NCBI GenBank assembly: GCA_029866025.1
Contig: JARXAD010000005.1
Coordinates: 28,301 to 92,300, forward strand
DNA from: Vampirovibrionales bacterium
GTDB taxonomy: Bacteria > Cyanobacteriota > Vampirovibrionia > Vampirovibrionales > Vampirovibrionaceae
DNA length: 64,000 bases
Reading direction: 5' to 3'
Positions 52,010 through 60,355 of this stretch are shown here, piece by piece. Positions within the stretch are counted from its first letter, which is position 1; each line of letters opens with the position of its first letter. The position numbers and the translations under genes are program-made. The notes under the pieces are model-generated. The model ran no database searches. It was not told where the DNA came from and saw nothing but the letters and a program-made list of their open reading frames with translations.

Positions 52010-52780
52010 TTAAACGCCGGTATGCTTAAGGCGTTGGCCGGTTTGGGCGTCTACCGTTTCGCCGGCTTGGATCATGCCCAGTGGGTCTAGGCCCAAGGCA
52101 TCGCTGCGTTGCTCTAAGCGGGGCGGCTCGTTTAACAGTGATAGGCGGCTGAGGCCTTCCAGCCCCTTGTAACTGTAACGGTCAAACACCACCAACCACA
52201 ACGGCCCACAGGCATGAGGCCCGGTTGAGGGCAAGGGAGCCCCGTCAATTTGGTCACAAACCAAGGCGCTTTTTTCCAAATCGGGTGACAGGCGCAGTAC
52301 CTCTTGTTGGCCCCAGCAATTGGTTTGCAATAAGTACTTGCTGTTTAGCCCCGGTACGCTACCCCGTAAGGCTTGCATGAGGGTGCTTAGCCACACCCCA
52401 CCCCACACCTGGGTGCTGTGCCATCCGTCGGCAGAGACCATGGTTTTCTTTACCTTTTCGCGGGTGAGGCCTTTTAAATCCAGCAGGCTGTATATTTTTG
52501 GGGTGGGGATGTCGCCATCAATCACCAATCCGGTTACGGTTTCTGTGGCCAACGCCGTGGGGGCTGTGGGATACACCGTGTGAGGAAAGGGAAGCAAAGA
52601 CACCTTTTCTGCGGTGGGGATGTTGAGGGCGATAAAGGGAGACGGATGGGATGGGGGAGAAGGGGGCATGCGGGGCTCACATCGATGACGAATGGGATCG
52701 GTGAAGGGTTCATAGTAAGATAAACAAGCCTTTGTGTTGGGTTCAATAGGTTGCTCATCCCACGGGTTGTTGTTAGACAA
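52010..52780 (-). CDS. Sulfite-oxidase-fold (molybdopterin-domain-like) protein lacking the metal cysteine
   Basis: The last 180 residues follow the sulfite oxidase/YedY Mo-cofactor fold: 'GLVIDGDIPTPKIYSLLDLK', 'VSADGWHSTQVWGGVWLSTL', 'SALVCDQIDGAPLPSTGPHA' and 'PLWLVVFDRYSYKGLEGLSR'. In active members the Mo-ligand Cys stands in C-x-x-G-W; here the site reads S-A-D-G-W (S116), so the metal ligand is missing. A proline-rich 75-residue N-terminus precedes the domain; there is no signal peptide or Tat motif. TTG 52780 is the frame start, but ATG 52669 would avoid crowding the divergent lptA start 14 bases away. Enzyme activity is doubtful. Confidence 0.7.
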   Translation of the reverse strand: MSNNNPWDEQPIEPNTKACLSYYEPFTDPIRHRCEPRMPPSPPSHPSPFIALNIPTAEKVSLLPFPHTVYPTAPTALATETVTGLVIDGDIPTPKIYSLLDLKGLTREKVKKTMVSADGWHSTQVWGGVWLSTLMQALRGSVPGLNSKYLLQTNCWGQQEVLRLSPDLEKSALVCDQIDGAPLPSTGPHACGPLWLVVFDRYSYKGLEGLSRLSLLNEPPRLEQRSDALGLDPLGMIQAGETVDAQTGQRLKHTGV

Positions 52781-52794
52781 TGGATTGATAGGCT

Positions 52795-53934
52795 ATGAAT
52801 GTTTTTTGGATGGTAACGGTTTCGGCGCTGTTGGCTACCTCGTTGTTGCCATCGGCTATGGCCTATTCGCAGCCGTCGGATGCTGCCAGTACATTGATTA
52901 ATATTACGGCCAACGAGCAAAACTTTGACGCCGACGGCACCACTCACTTAAAGGGCAATGTGGCCGTCAATTTTTTAAATTATCGTATTGTCAGCCCTCA
53001 GGCTACCATTTCTTTTGTCGAGGGCTCGGCTTCCCTGGCTCAATTTTTTCCAGGCGCCATGGCCAAAGTCACGCAAAAAGATCAATTGGGCGGCATTGGG
53101 GAAGATACCTTGAACGCCGATGTGATTAAGGTGTACCTACTCGAAAACCGCATGGTAGGCGAAGGCAATAGCATTTCTCACTTTGCCACCATTGCTGCCA
53201 ATCCCATTTCGGTTCAATCCAGCAGCCAAGAATTCAATCAAAAAGACAAAACCATGGCGGCCCACGGCAACGTGCGGGTGGATAACAACGGCACCATTTT
53301 AACCAGCCCTGAGGCCCGTGTGTGGATGGCTGGCGGTAAGCCGGAAAAAGTAGTGTTTAGCAATGGCGCCCGTGCCGTGCAAAGCAACGGCACCGTGGTT
53401 ACCGGGTCTCGCATTACCATTACGCCTCAAACCGGTAACATGACGGCTGAAGAAGGTGTGAATACCTCGTTAAAAAATGGTGGCGATGCTCCCACTGTGA
53501 TTCAATCCGCGTTTCAGCAGTACGACAAAGCGGCGGATACCATGTTGGCCAGCGGCAATGTGCGTATTAAATACGGTGATTACAAAACAGCGGGCCCCAA
53601 GGCTGTCTTTCGTATGAAGGGTGGCGATGTGGATACCATTGTACTGACGGGGCGTAGCAAAATCGTCACTAGCAACCGTCAAGTAGAAGCCGATAGCATT
53701 GTGATAACCACCAAGCCCCAACAGCATTTTGATGCTCAGGGCAATGTGAAGAGCCAGTTCATCAACCAGGCCAAACCCAAGGTCACTCCTGTTGCGGCAA
53801 AGACTCTGCCCGTTAAAACGGCATCAAGCACTGTTAAAGGAAAATCGGCCAAAGCCGGTACTCTTAAAATGCCCGTTAAATCTTTGCCGGGTCAGCCGAC
53901 GGGTGGCGATTTATCGGATAACTACCTGAACTAA
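52795..53934 (+). CDS. lptA: LptA/OstA-like lipopolysaccharide transport protein
   Basis: A periplasmic bridge protein for LPS. After a signal peptide ('VSALLATSLLPSAMAYSQ') come at least two OstA/LptA beta-jellyroll units: 'ITANEQNFDADGTTHLKGNV' with 'YRIVSPQATISF', and 'QEFNQKDKTMAAHGNVRVDN' with 'LTSPEARVWM'; a third 'FQQYDKAADTMLASGNVRIK' follows. The length, 379, is about twice E. coli LptA, so several units are in one chain. A basic Lys/Pro tail closes it. lptB lies 46 bases downstream and lptF/G next, confirming the role. Confidence 0.85.
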   Translation: MNVFWMVTVSALLATSLLPSAMAYSQPSDAASTLINITANEQNFDADGTTHLKGNVAVNFLNYRIVSPQATISFVEGSASLAQFFPGAMAKVTQKDQLGGIGEDTLNADVIKVYLLENRMVGEGNSISHFATIAANPISVQSSSQEFNQKDKTMAAHGNVRVDNNGTILTSPEARVWMAGGKPEKVVFSNGARAVQSNGTVVTGSRITITPQTGNMTAEEGVNTSLKNGGDAPTVIQSAFQQYDKAADTMLASGNVRIKYGDYKTAGPKAVFRMKGGDVDTIVLTGRSKIVTSNRQVEADSIVITTKPQQHFDAQGNVKSQFINQAKPKVTPVAAKTLPVKTASSTVKGKSAKAGTLKMPVKSLPGQPTGGDLSDNYLN

Positions 53935-53980
53935 CACACAGGCAGGGCCTGGCTTTATTGTTTTTACTTAGGGCTTTTTT

Positions 53981-54700
53981 ATGACACTTGCCGTTCATCA
54001 ATTGCTTAAATCCTACGGGGGGCGTCCTGTTGTTAACGGGGTCTCGGTGCGTATTGAACCCGGCGAAGTGGTGGGCTTGCTAGGCCCTAATGGTGCTGGT
54101 AAAACCACCAGCTTTTACGCTATGGTAGGCATTATTCAGCCCGATGGTGGTGAGATTTTGTTGGATGGGGCATCCATCCGTCATTTGCCCATTCATGAGC
54201 GCGCCCGCTTGGGATTGGGATACTTGCCTCAAGAGCCCTCCATTTTTCGAAAGTTATCGGTGGCGGACAATTTACGCTTAGTACTGGAATTTCAACACCA
54301 GTCCAAGGCTGCCATCAACAATCGTATTGAGACGTTATTGGATGAATTTGGTCTGAGCCGCTTTGCCGATACACCGGCCATCCAATTGTCGGGTGGGGAA
54401 CGCCGCCGCTTGGAAATTGCCCGCGCGCTGGCCACGGATCCGCGCTACTTGCTGTTGGATGAACCCTTTACCGGCATTGATCCCATTGCCATTCAAGACA
54501 TTCATGGCCTCATTCGCCAGCTAAAAGAGCGGGGTTTGGGTATTTTGCTAACGGATCACAACCCCAAAGCCACACTGGCTATTGTGGACCGGGCCTACAT
54601 TGTCCATGACGGTCGCATTATTTTTGAGGGCACCAACCGAGAAGTGGCCGTCAATCCATTGGTACGCCAATATTACTTGGGCGAAGACTTCCATCTGTAA
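53981..54700 (+). CDS. lptB: LPS export ABC transporter ATPase LptB
   Basis: LptB powers extraction of LPS from the inner membrane. The 239-residue protein has Walker A 'LLGPNGAGKTTSFYAMVGII', the Q-loop 'GYLPQEPSIFRKLSV' (LptB-specific), signature 'LSGGERRRLEIARAL', Walker B 'YLLLDEPFTGIDPIAI' and the switch His in 'GILLTDHNPKATL'. The end 'NPLVRQYYLGEDFHL' is typical of LptB. It sits between lptA and lptF/G in one operon. Confidence 0.96.
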   Translation: MTLAVHQLLKSYGGRPVVNGVSVRIEPGEVVGLLGPNGAGKTTSFYAMVGIIQPDGGEILLDGASIRHLPIHERARLGLGYLPQEPSIFRKLSVADNLRLVLEFQHQSKAAINNRIETLLDEFGLSRFADTPAIQLSGGERRRLEIARALATDPRYLLLDEPFTGIDPIAIQDIHGLIRQLKERGLGILLTDHNPKATLAIVDRAYIVHDGRIIFEGTNREVAVNPLVRQYYLGEDFHL

Positions 54701-54746
54701 GTTTTCTCTGTGATTGCTCCCGTGTTTTTAGAATGACTGTGCCTGC

Positions 54747-55898
54747 ATGACTGCTGTTTCTTCTCCTCCCTTTCGGTTTTTTACCACATTGGATGCTATG
54801 CTGATGCGGGAAACCTCGACGAAAGTCGTGGCGTGTTTGGCGTTGTTTACCTTGTTGTGGCTGGCCCCCGAAACCTTGTTTCGCCTCACCCATGCCTTGC
54901 TGGATGGCCGTATTGCCCTCAATCAATTTGGTGAGTTGTTGCTGTTTAGCCTTCCCGGTATTTTGGAGCAATCCATTCCCTTGGGGGCCTTGTTTGCCGG
55001 TATTTTTACCTTTCGTCGCCTAAGCTTGCACTTGGAATTGGTGAGTTTGTGGAACGCAGGCATTCCACTCAGTCGCCTGATGGTGCCGGTTTTGGCCGTG
55101 GGTTTAATATTGTCAGTCTCTCATGCGCTGCTGCAAGAAGTGGTGACGCCTCTTATTGGGCCTCGCTACGAAACCCTTAAGGCCCATGCGGGCTTAAGCA
55201 CCACGCGCCCTACCAGCTTTGCCACGGTGCTGGAATCGCCCGAAGGCCGCTGGGAACGGTTTTTTTTGGTGGATAACATTTTGCCTGCCGATGACCACAA
55301 ACCCTTGCAACGCGTGTTTGTGCTGGATTACGCCCCCACCGGCATGCTGTCTACCATTCGTAAAGCAGATACAGGCCAGTGGGATGCGGGCCGTGGGGCG
55401 TTTCAGCTGAACAACAGCAATACCTTTTTTTTAAATGATCAAGGGTTGTACATGGGTAGCCAGGCCTTTGCCTCGGACTGGGTAGCCTTACCCCAGCGCG
55501 CCTATACCTTGCTAACGGAAAGCCTGGAAAACCCCAAGCAAATGGCGTGGGCACGATTGTCTCGCTACATTGATTTGTTAAAGGCCAACAAACAACCCGA
55601 TGATGCCCGCTTTTTTGAGGCTCGTTTGGCGCAAAAGGTGTGGATTCCTGTGGCAGCCATTGTGTTTTTAGGGCTGGGTTGCTTGCTGGGTATGGAGCCC
55701 ACTCGCTCTAGCAAAGCGTATGCTTTGGTGTTTGGGGCCTTGCTGGTGTTTGTATACAGTGTGGTCACACCGGCGTGTATTCACCTGGCTCAGTTGGGGC
55801 TAATTGCTGCGTGGCTGGCAGCCGGGCTGCCCTTGGTCATTACCGTGGTGGTGGGCCTTCTTTTTATTCGCTTGCGGCGACGTTTGGAGCGGGGCTAA
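54747..55898 (+). CDS. LptF/LptG family LPS export permease
   Basis: A 383-residue YjgP/YjgQ-type permease: 'FFTTLDAMLMRETSTKVVAC' begins the first helix; 'IPLGALFAGIFTFRRLS' and 'SLWNAGIPLSRLMVPVL' are family blocks; a periplasmic jellyroll of about 160 residues separates the first three and last three helices; it ends 'GLPLVITVVVGLLFIRLRRR'. Whether this is LptF or LptG, or a single protein serving as homodimer, cannot be told from one gene. It follows lptB by 46 bases. Confidence 0.9.
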   Translation: MTAVSSPPFRFFTTLDAMLMRETSTKVVACLALFTLLWLAPETLFRLTHALLDGRIALNQFGELLLFSLPGILEQSIPLGALFAGIFTFRRLSLHLELVSLWNAGIPLSRLMVPVLAVGLILSVSHALLQEVVTPLIGPRYETLKAHAGLSTTRPTSFATVLESPEGRWERFFLVDNILPADDHKPLQRVFVLDYAPTGMLSTIRKADTGQWDAGRGAFQLNNSNTFFLNDQGLYMGSQAFASDWVALPQRAYTLLTESLENPKQMAWARLSRYIDLLKANKQPDDARFFEARLAQKVWIPVAAIVFLGLGCLLGMEPTRSSKAYALVFGALLVFVYSVVTPACIHLAQLGLIAAWLAAGLPLVITVVVGLLFIRLRRRLERG

Positions 55899-56023
55899 AA
55901 CGCGGCGCATTTTGGCTTCTACTGAGGGCAGGTGATGAGAAACCTCTTGTCGTAAGGTATGCTGGCGTCACCCCTGTGTGTGTTTATAGTGCTTGTGTTG
56001 GGTGCGTGTAGGCTGCATCGTCA

Positions 56024-57346
56024 ATGGCGGGTTTTCAAAACCACTACAAAACCTTAGGCCTTCCCAACGGGGCCGATGCTGCAGCTGTGAAAGCGGCGTA
56101 TCGAAAGGTGGCCCGCGAAGCCCACCCCGATTTAAACCCCACCGACGCTACGGCCACCGAACGACTTAAAACCATTAATGCTGCCTATGATGTGCTGGGC
56201 AACCCCGATAAAAAAAAGACCTACGACGATCAGTTGGCCGTTATTCAAGCCCGAGCTGATCAAATCAATCCACGGAAGTCGGGACAGCAGTCGTCTCCTA
56301 AAAATAATGCCTCTACAGAGGCCAACCTTAAGGATGCCTCAACCACTTCATCCAAAGCGTCTACCTCTGAGGCAGAAGCGGAAACCCCACGCTGGGCCTT
56401 TGATCGCTTTTTAAACAAACAGGTCGCTAAAAAAGCCCCCGCCGCAGGGGCCACCGATGCCAGCGGCACCACATGGGGGGTGAACCGATGGTTTGAGGGC
56501 AAGCCCAGCCCTAAAAAACCAAGCCCTCAGGAGCAGCCAAAACGTCAATCGCAACCAGAGCCTCGCATTGAGCCTCGCCGAGGGGAAGATGTTCGGGTGG
56601 ATACCCACCTCACTGCCAAAGAAGCTGCGGAAGGTACCCGTAAAACGGTGCACGTGAAGCATAAAGATCCTTGCCCGGCGTGTGTGAGTACGGGGTTGCT
56701 GAATGGAAAACAATGCCTGCGCTGCCAAGGTGAACGCCAATTACTAACGACCCGCAAGCTGGAGGTGAATATTCCGGTAGGCGTGGTGCAGGGGTCTAAG
56801 GTGCGCGTGGCGGGGGAAGGTGGCCATGGTTTGTTTGGTGGCGATAACGGCGACTTGTATTTGATCATTCGCATTAAAGGCCACGGAGTGGCTTCAGAAA
56901 CGGCATCCTCGGCAGCAGAGCCACGCCCTGCTTCAGAGTCAAACGATGCCTCTACCCAGAAGTCTGAAACGACGGCACCTAAAGAGTCATCTCCCATTAC
57001 GCCAGAAGCCAATACCGACGAAACCTTTAAAATTGACGGCCTCACGGTGCGCAGTGCCGTCAAAGTGCCGCTGGTGGATGCCGTACTGGGTGGCGAAATT
57101 CGCGTGGCTACCGTGCATGGGGCTGTGACTGTAACCATCCCCGCAGGCACCAACAGCGGCCAAGTGCTGCGCCTAAAAGGCATGGGCATTGCTGAAGGCG
57201 ACAGTGACACACTAAAAAAAGGGGATCATTTGGCCACCGTACAAATTGATTTGCCGTCGGCCTGGCTAGCAGGCAAAGGTCCTTCTGCGGCGGAAACCAT
57301 TGTGCTGGAGCGCTTACGGCCTCAGACGCCTCCATCATCCGACTAG
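56024..57346 (+). CDS. dnaJ: DnaJ family chaperone with reduced zinc-binding region
   Basis: Hsp40 co-chaperone stimulating DnaK. The J domain has 'HYKTLGLPNGADAAAVKAAY' and the HPD motif (residues 34-36). A 130-residue disordered Ser/Ala/Lys/Pro-rich linker with 'TPRWAFDRFLNKQ' and 'TTWGVNRWFEG' repeats follows. The zinc region holds only two CxxC motifs, 'CPACVSTG' and 'CLRCQGER' (C217, C220, C231, C234), against four in canonical DnaJ. The C-terminal client domains are interrupted by a low-complexity insert ('ASSAAEPRPASESNDASTQK'). It is more a CbpA/DnaJ intermediate than textbook DnaJ. ATG 56024. Confidence 0.85.
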   Translation: MAGFQNHYKTLGLPNGADAAAVKAAYRKVAREAHPDLNPTDATATERLKTINAAYDVLGNPDKKKTYDDQLAVIQARADQINPRKSGQQSSPKNNASTEANLKDASTTSSKASTSEAEAETPRWAFDRFLNKQVAKKAPAAGATDASGTTWGVNRWFEGKPSPKKPSPQEQPKRQSQPEPRIEPRRGEDVRVDTHLTAKEAAEGTRKTVHVKHKDPCPACVSTGLLNGKQCLRCQGERQLLTTRKLEVNIPVGVVQGSKVRVAGEGGHGLFGGDNGDLYLIIRIKGHGVASETASSAAEPRPASESNDASTQKSETTAPKESSPITPEANTDETFKIDGLTVRSAVKVPLVDAVLGGEIRVATVHGAVTVTIPAGTNSGQVLRLKGMGIAEGDSDTLKKGDHLATVQIDLPSAWLAGKGPSAAETIVLERLRPQTPPSSD

Positions 57347-57420
57347 ACCCCTATTGGTAGTGGCGGGTGTTTACGGTACTGTAGCGAGTCAAGAGCTTTT
57401 AAAGTCCTCTTGCGGCATCT

Positions 57421-57508
57421 GGAGCGGTGTCCGAGTGGTTTAAGGTGCAGACCTGGAAAGTCTGTGTTGGTTAATAGCCAACCGGGAGTTCGAATCTCCC
57501 CCGCTCCG
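57421..57508 (+). tRNA. tRNA-Ser (anticodon GGA)
   Basis: Acceptor GGAGCGG pairs with CCGCTCC (57501-57507), discriminator G. Anticodon arm CAGAC-CTGGAAA-GTCTG gives anticodon GGA. A long variable arm (GTTGGTTAATAGCCAAC) identifies class II serine tRNA, and the T arm is GGGAG-TTCGAAT-CTCCC. CCA is not encoded. It lies between dnaJ and hemW; a short T-run follows. Confidence 0.98.
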
Positions 57509-57579
57509 AATTTTTTGCCCCCGCCTTGGCGGGTTCTATCACTGGCATTGTTTGCTACAGCCAAAAATTATGGAGATAA

Positions 57580-58770
57580 ATGCGAGTGGATAGACACAAA
57601 GCCCACTGGCAGCCTCCTAAGCAAAGCTTGGCGATGTATGTGCATGTGCCCTTTTGCGCTTCGCGCTGTGTGTATTGCGATTTTACGATCAGTTTGAATA
57701 AACACGGCGGCCATCAAGCCTATGAAGAGGCTTTGTCCCAAGAGCTAGAGTATCGCCTGGCCCAGTTGCCGAAAGGCTATTACCAATCCATTCACAGCGT
57801 GTATTTTGGGGGCGGAACCCCAAGTCTAATGCCAGCCCGGTGGTTTGCCAGTGTTTTGGAGCGCCTGAATCACGCCATCCCCATGGCTGCCCATTGTGAA
57901 ATCACTCTAGAAGCCAACCCCAATGCCGTGGTGGATGCCCCTGCCGACTATTTAGCCGCTGGGCTGAACCGTGTGAGCATTGGCACCCAAAGTTTTAATG
58001 CCAACGAGCTAAAGGCTCTCAGTCGCAATCATAGTGCCGAGGATGCCATTGCGACGGTGCAGGCCTTTCAACAGGCGGGGTTTCAGCGGGTGTCGCTGGA
58101 TTTGATGTATGGCATTCCTCAGCAAACGGTAGCCAGCTGGAACCATTCACTCCAACACGCCTTGGCGTTGGACGTTGGGCATATTTCCCTTTACGGATTG
58201 CAGCTAGAGACAGGGACGCCGCTGGAGCGTCTCATTCAGACGGGTGCCCCACGCTATGCACTGCCCGATGAAGATACCACTGCCGATGCCTATGAACTGG
58301 CTCAGGAAACTCTGGCAAACGCAGGGTTACCCCTGTATGAAATAAGTAACGCTTCCATAATCGGAGAAGAAAGCCGCCATAATTTAACCTATTGGCAGTG
58401 GGGCCATTGGTTGGCCCTGGGGCCGGGGGCACATGGTCATAGTCAACGTTTGGAAGGCCCCGTGCAGACGGAAAACGCCGATACTGTGGAGGCTTGGCAA
58501 GCCAACCCAACGGGGGGTCTGGTTAAGCCCGTCTCATCCCAAGAAGCCTTGGAAAACCGACTCATTTTTGGCTTGCGAACCCGATGGGGCATCCATGTGG
58601 CTCAGGTAGCCGAAGCCTCTACCCTCAATGAAAAGTTGCTGTTATCACGCCTGAATCCCTTACTCAAAAAGCATTCCACCGCCTTGCGGCTGGAAGAGGG
58701 CTGGCTACGGCTAGTGCCCCAGTACTGGGCCACCAGCAACCAAGTGCTGCAAGACGTAATGGGCTTGTAG
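57580..58770 (+). CDS. hemW: HemW heme chaperone (radical SAM family)
   Basis: A 396-residue HemN-family protein. Its cluster motif 'YVHVPFCASRCVYCDFTISL' has C-x3-C-x2-C followed by D-F, whereas true HemN has a fourth Cys; that difference is the mark of HemW, which binds heme and delivers it to respiratory enzymes. 'VYFGGGTPSLMPA', 'EANPNAVVDAPADYLAAGLN' and 'ISLYGLQLETGTPLERLI' are standard. ATG 57580. It complements the heme-synthesis genes of the window. Confidence 0.93.
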   Translation: MRVDRHKAHWQPPKQSLAMYVHVPFCASRCVYCDFTISLNKHGGHQAYEEALSQELEYRLAQLPKGYYQSIHSVYFGGGTPSLMPARWFASVLERLNHAIPMAAHCEITLEANPNAVVDAPADYLAAGLNRVSIGTQSFNANELKALSRNHSAEDAIATVQAFQQAGFQRVSLDLMYGIPQQTVASWNHSLQHALALDVGHISLYGLQLETGTPLERLIQTGAPRYALPDEDTTADAYELAQETLANAGLPLYEISNASIIGEESRHNLTYWQWGHWLALGPGAHGHSQRLEGPVQTENADTVEAWQANPTGGLVKPVSSQEALENRLIFGLRTRWGIHVAQVAEASTLNEKLLLSRLNPLLKKHSTALRLEEGWLRLVPQYWATSNQVLQDVMGL

Positions 58771-59287
58771 TAGCTCATATAGGCTATTGAGGGCTATTTC
58801 TCTCCAAAGAACAAGCATCGGTGGGAGGCTTTGGAACTTGAGGGTTAAATGGCGATTTGTTGCAAAAGTGTTACAAAATTGGCCTCAAAGGCTAGGCAAG
58901 AAATGCAACAGTTGTTATTATAAAAATATAAAGTTTATATCCTTTGCGTTGTGGCAAGCCATAACCGGGTTTGGGTATAGCACATAGGCTTTTGGAATTT
59001 TCTTGGAATTTTTTTAGGCTGGCGTTAATTATTAACAGGGTGTTTATTAATTGTAGGCAAGGCGTTTGCACAGGCTGGTAAGCGATAGGTTTTGCCAGTA
59101 ACCATTGTGTTGGGTATCTATCGAATTGGTTTTGATACATACCACCGAACACCTTGGGATGCCAACGCTTTGAGCTCCCTAACAACGGCGAAGGCTTTTG
59201 GTTAGAACGGCAGCAGCTTGGCTTTGCTGAGCTTTGATTTCTCGTGCTTTTAGGTCCTACCTCGTGCTTATAAGGAGATCGCCCCTC
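58771..59287. other. 517-base intergenic region before the sigma factor gene
   Basis: No gene seen. The segment is A/T-rich, with TTATTATAAAAATATAAAG around 58914-58933, a TTGGAATTTT/TTGGAATTTTTTT pair around 58990-59015, and two copies of CTCGTGCTT at 59241 and 59261. AAGGAGAT precedes the next start. It likely carries the sigma gene's promoter, but I cannot choose one. Confidence 0.4.
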
Positions 59288-60346
59288 ATGACGACTTCCC
59301 CTACCCCTTCCAATGCTTCTTTCAACAAACCGGGTCGTAAACTGCTTCATGGCGGTGGCATACCGATGGCCACTCCTCTTAGTGAGGCTGAAAAATCCTA
59401 CCTACAGGCGCTGGGTAATGCCCAAGCCCCGCTGTTAACGGCAGCCCAAGAGCAGGCGTTGTCTGCGGCCATGCGCACGGGCAACGAAACCGAACGGGTG
59501 ATAGCCCGCCGTAAGCTCATTCAGGCCAATTTGCGGTTAGTGGTAGCAGTGGCAAAAAAATTGTTGGCCCACAAACAGTCCACCACCGGTAACACCATCA
59601 CCATTGAGTTGAATGATTTGATCCAAGAAGGCAACGTGGGCTTGGTGCGGGCCGTGGATAAATTTGATGGCAGCCGCGGGTTGCGGTTTTCCACCTATGC
59701 CACGTGGTGGATCCAACAGGCGGTCATGACAGCACTGGCCGATAGTGAACGCCCGTATCGCGTGCCCGGTAATGCCCTGACCCATTTTTATAAGGTGATT
59801 GCCGCCTTTGATCGCTTGGCGGATGAGACCGACACCCCACCCACCATTGAAGCGGTGGCTCGACTCACGGGGTTTTCGCCTGCCAAAGTAACCGAACTGC
59901 TACGCCTGCGCCATGCAACGGTCTCGCTGGAATCCACCAGCCACGACGACGAACAACCTTTGGAAGCCCGCTTGGCCTGTGAGTCTCCCACCCCAGAAGG
60001 CGGGTTGCTGGAGCGCGAAGAGCGCCAACAACTCTATCGCGCGTGGCATTTTCAGTTGTCCGAAAAAGAACAGCAAATTTTGGGGCTTCGCTTTGGGTTG
60101 GCTATGCCCACCCCTACGGTTGTGGCGAGTGTCCGATCTCGAACCAAGGCGCCTGTGGGTCCTATTATTCAAGCGTCTCATCACCCTGCAGCCTTGGGAT
60201 GTTTTACTCTTCCCTTAGTGGGTATGGGGCCCCGTAAAGAAACCCTGGAAACCATTGGCAAACGCTTTGGCGTCAGCCGAGAATCCATCCGTAAACAAGA
60301 ACAGCGCGCCTTACTGACTCTTAAAGCCGCTTTGGTGAAGGGCTAA
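59288..60346 (+). CDS. Sigma-70 family RNA polymerase sigma factor with interrupted region 4
   Basis: A 352-residue group 2/3-like sigma factor. Region 2 is clear: '[14 protein letters not shown]', '[20 protein letters not shown]', '[20 protein letters not shown]'. Region 3 follows ('[20 protein letters not shown]'). In region 4 the first helix '[15 protein letters not shown]' is separated by about 45 residues (272-316) from the helix-turn-helix '[20 protein letters not shown]'; normally fewer than ten intervene. Region 2.1-2.2 also has a short Thr-rich insertion. ATG 59288 is preceded by AAGGAGAT. The target promoters are unknown. Confidence 0.88.
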   Translation: MTTSPTPSNASFNKPGRKLLHGGGIPMATPLSEAEKSYLQALGNAQAPLLTAAQEQALSAAMRTGNETERVIARRKLIQANLRLVVAVAKKLLAHKQSTTGNTITIELNDLIQEGNVGLVRAVDKFDGSRGLRFSTYATWWIQQAVMTALADSERPYRVPGNALTHFYKVIAAFDRLADETDTPPTIEAVARLTGFSPAKVTELLRLRHATVSLESTSHDDEQPLEARLACESPTPEGGLLEREERQQLYRAWHFQLSEKEQQILGLRFGLAMPTPTVVASVRSRTKAPVGPIIQASHHPAALGCFTLPLVGMGPRKETLETIGKRFGVSRESIRKQEQRALLTLKAALVKG

Positions 60347-60355
60347 GCGAGGTTA

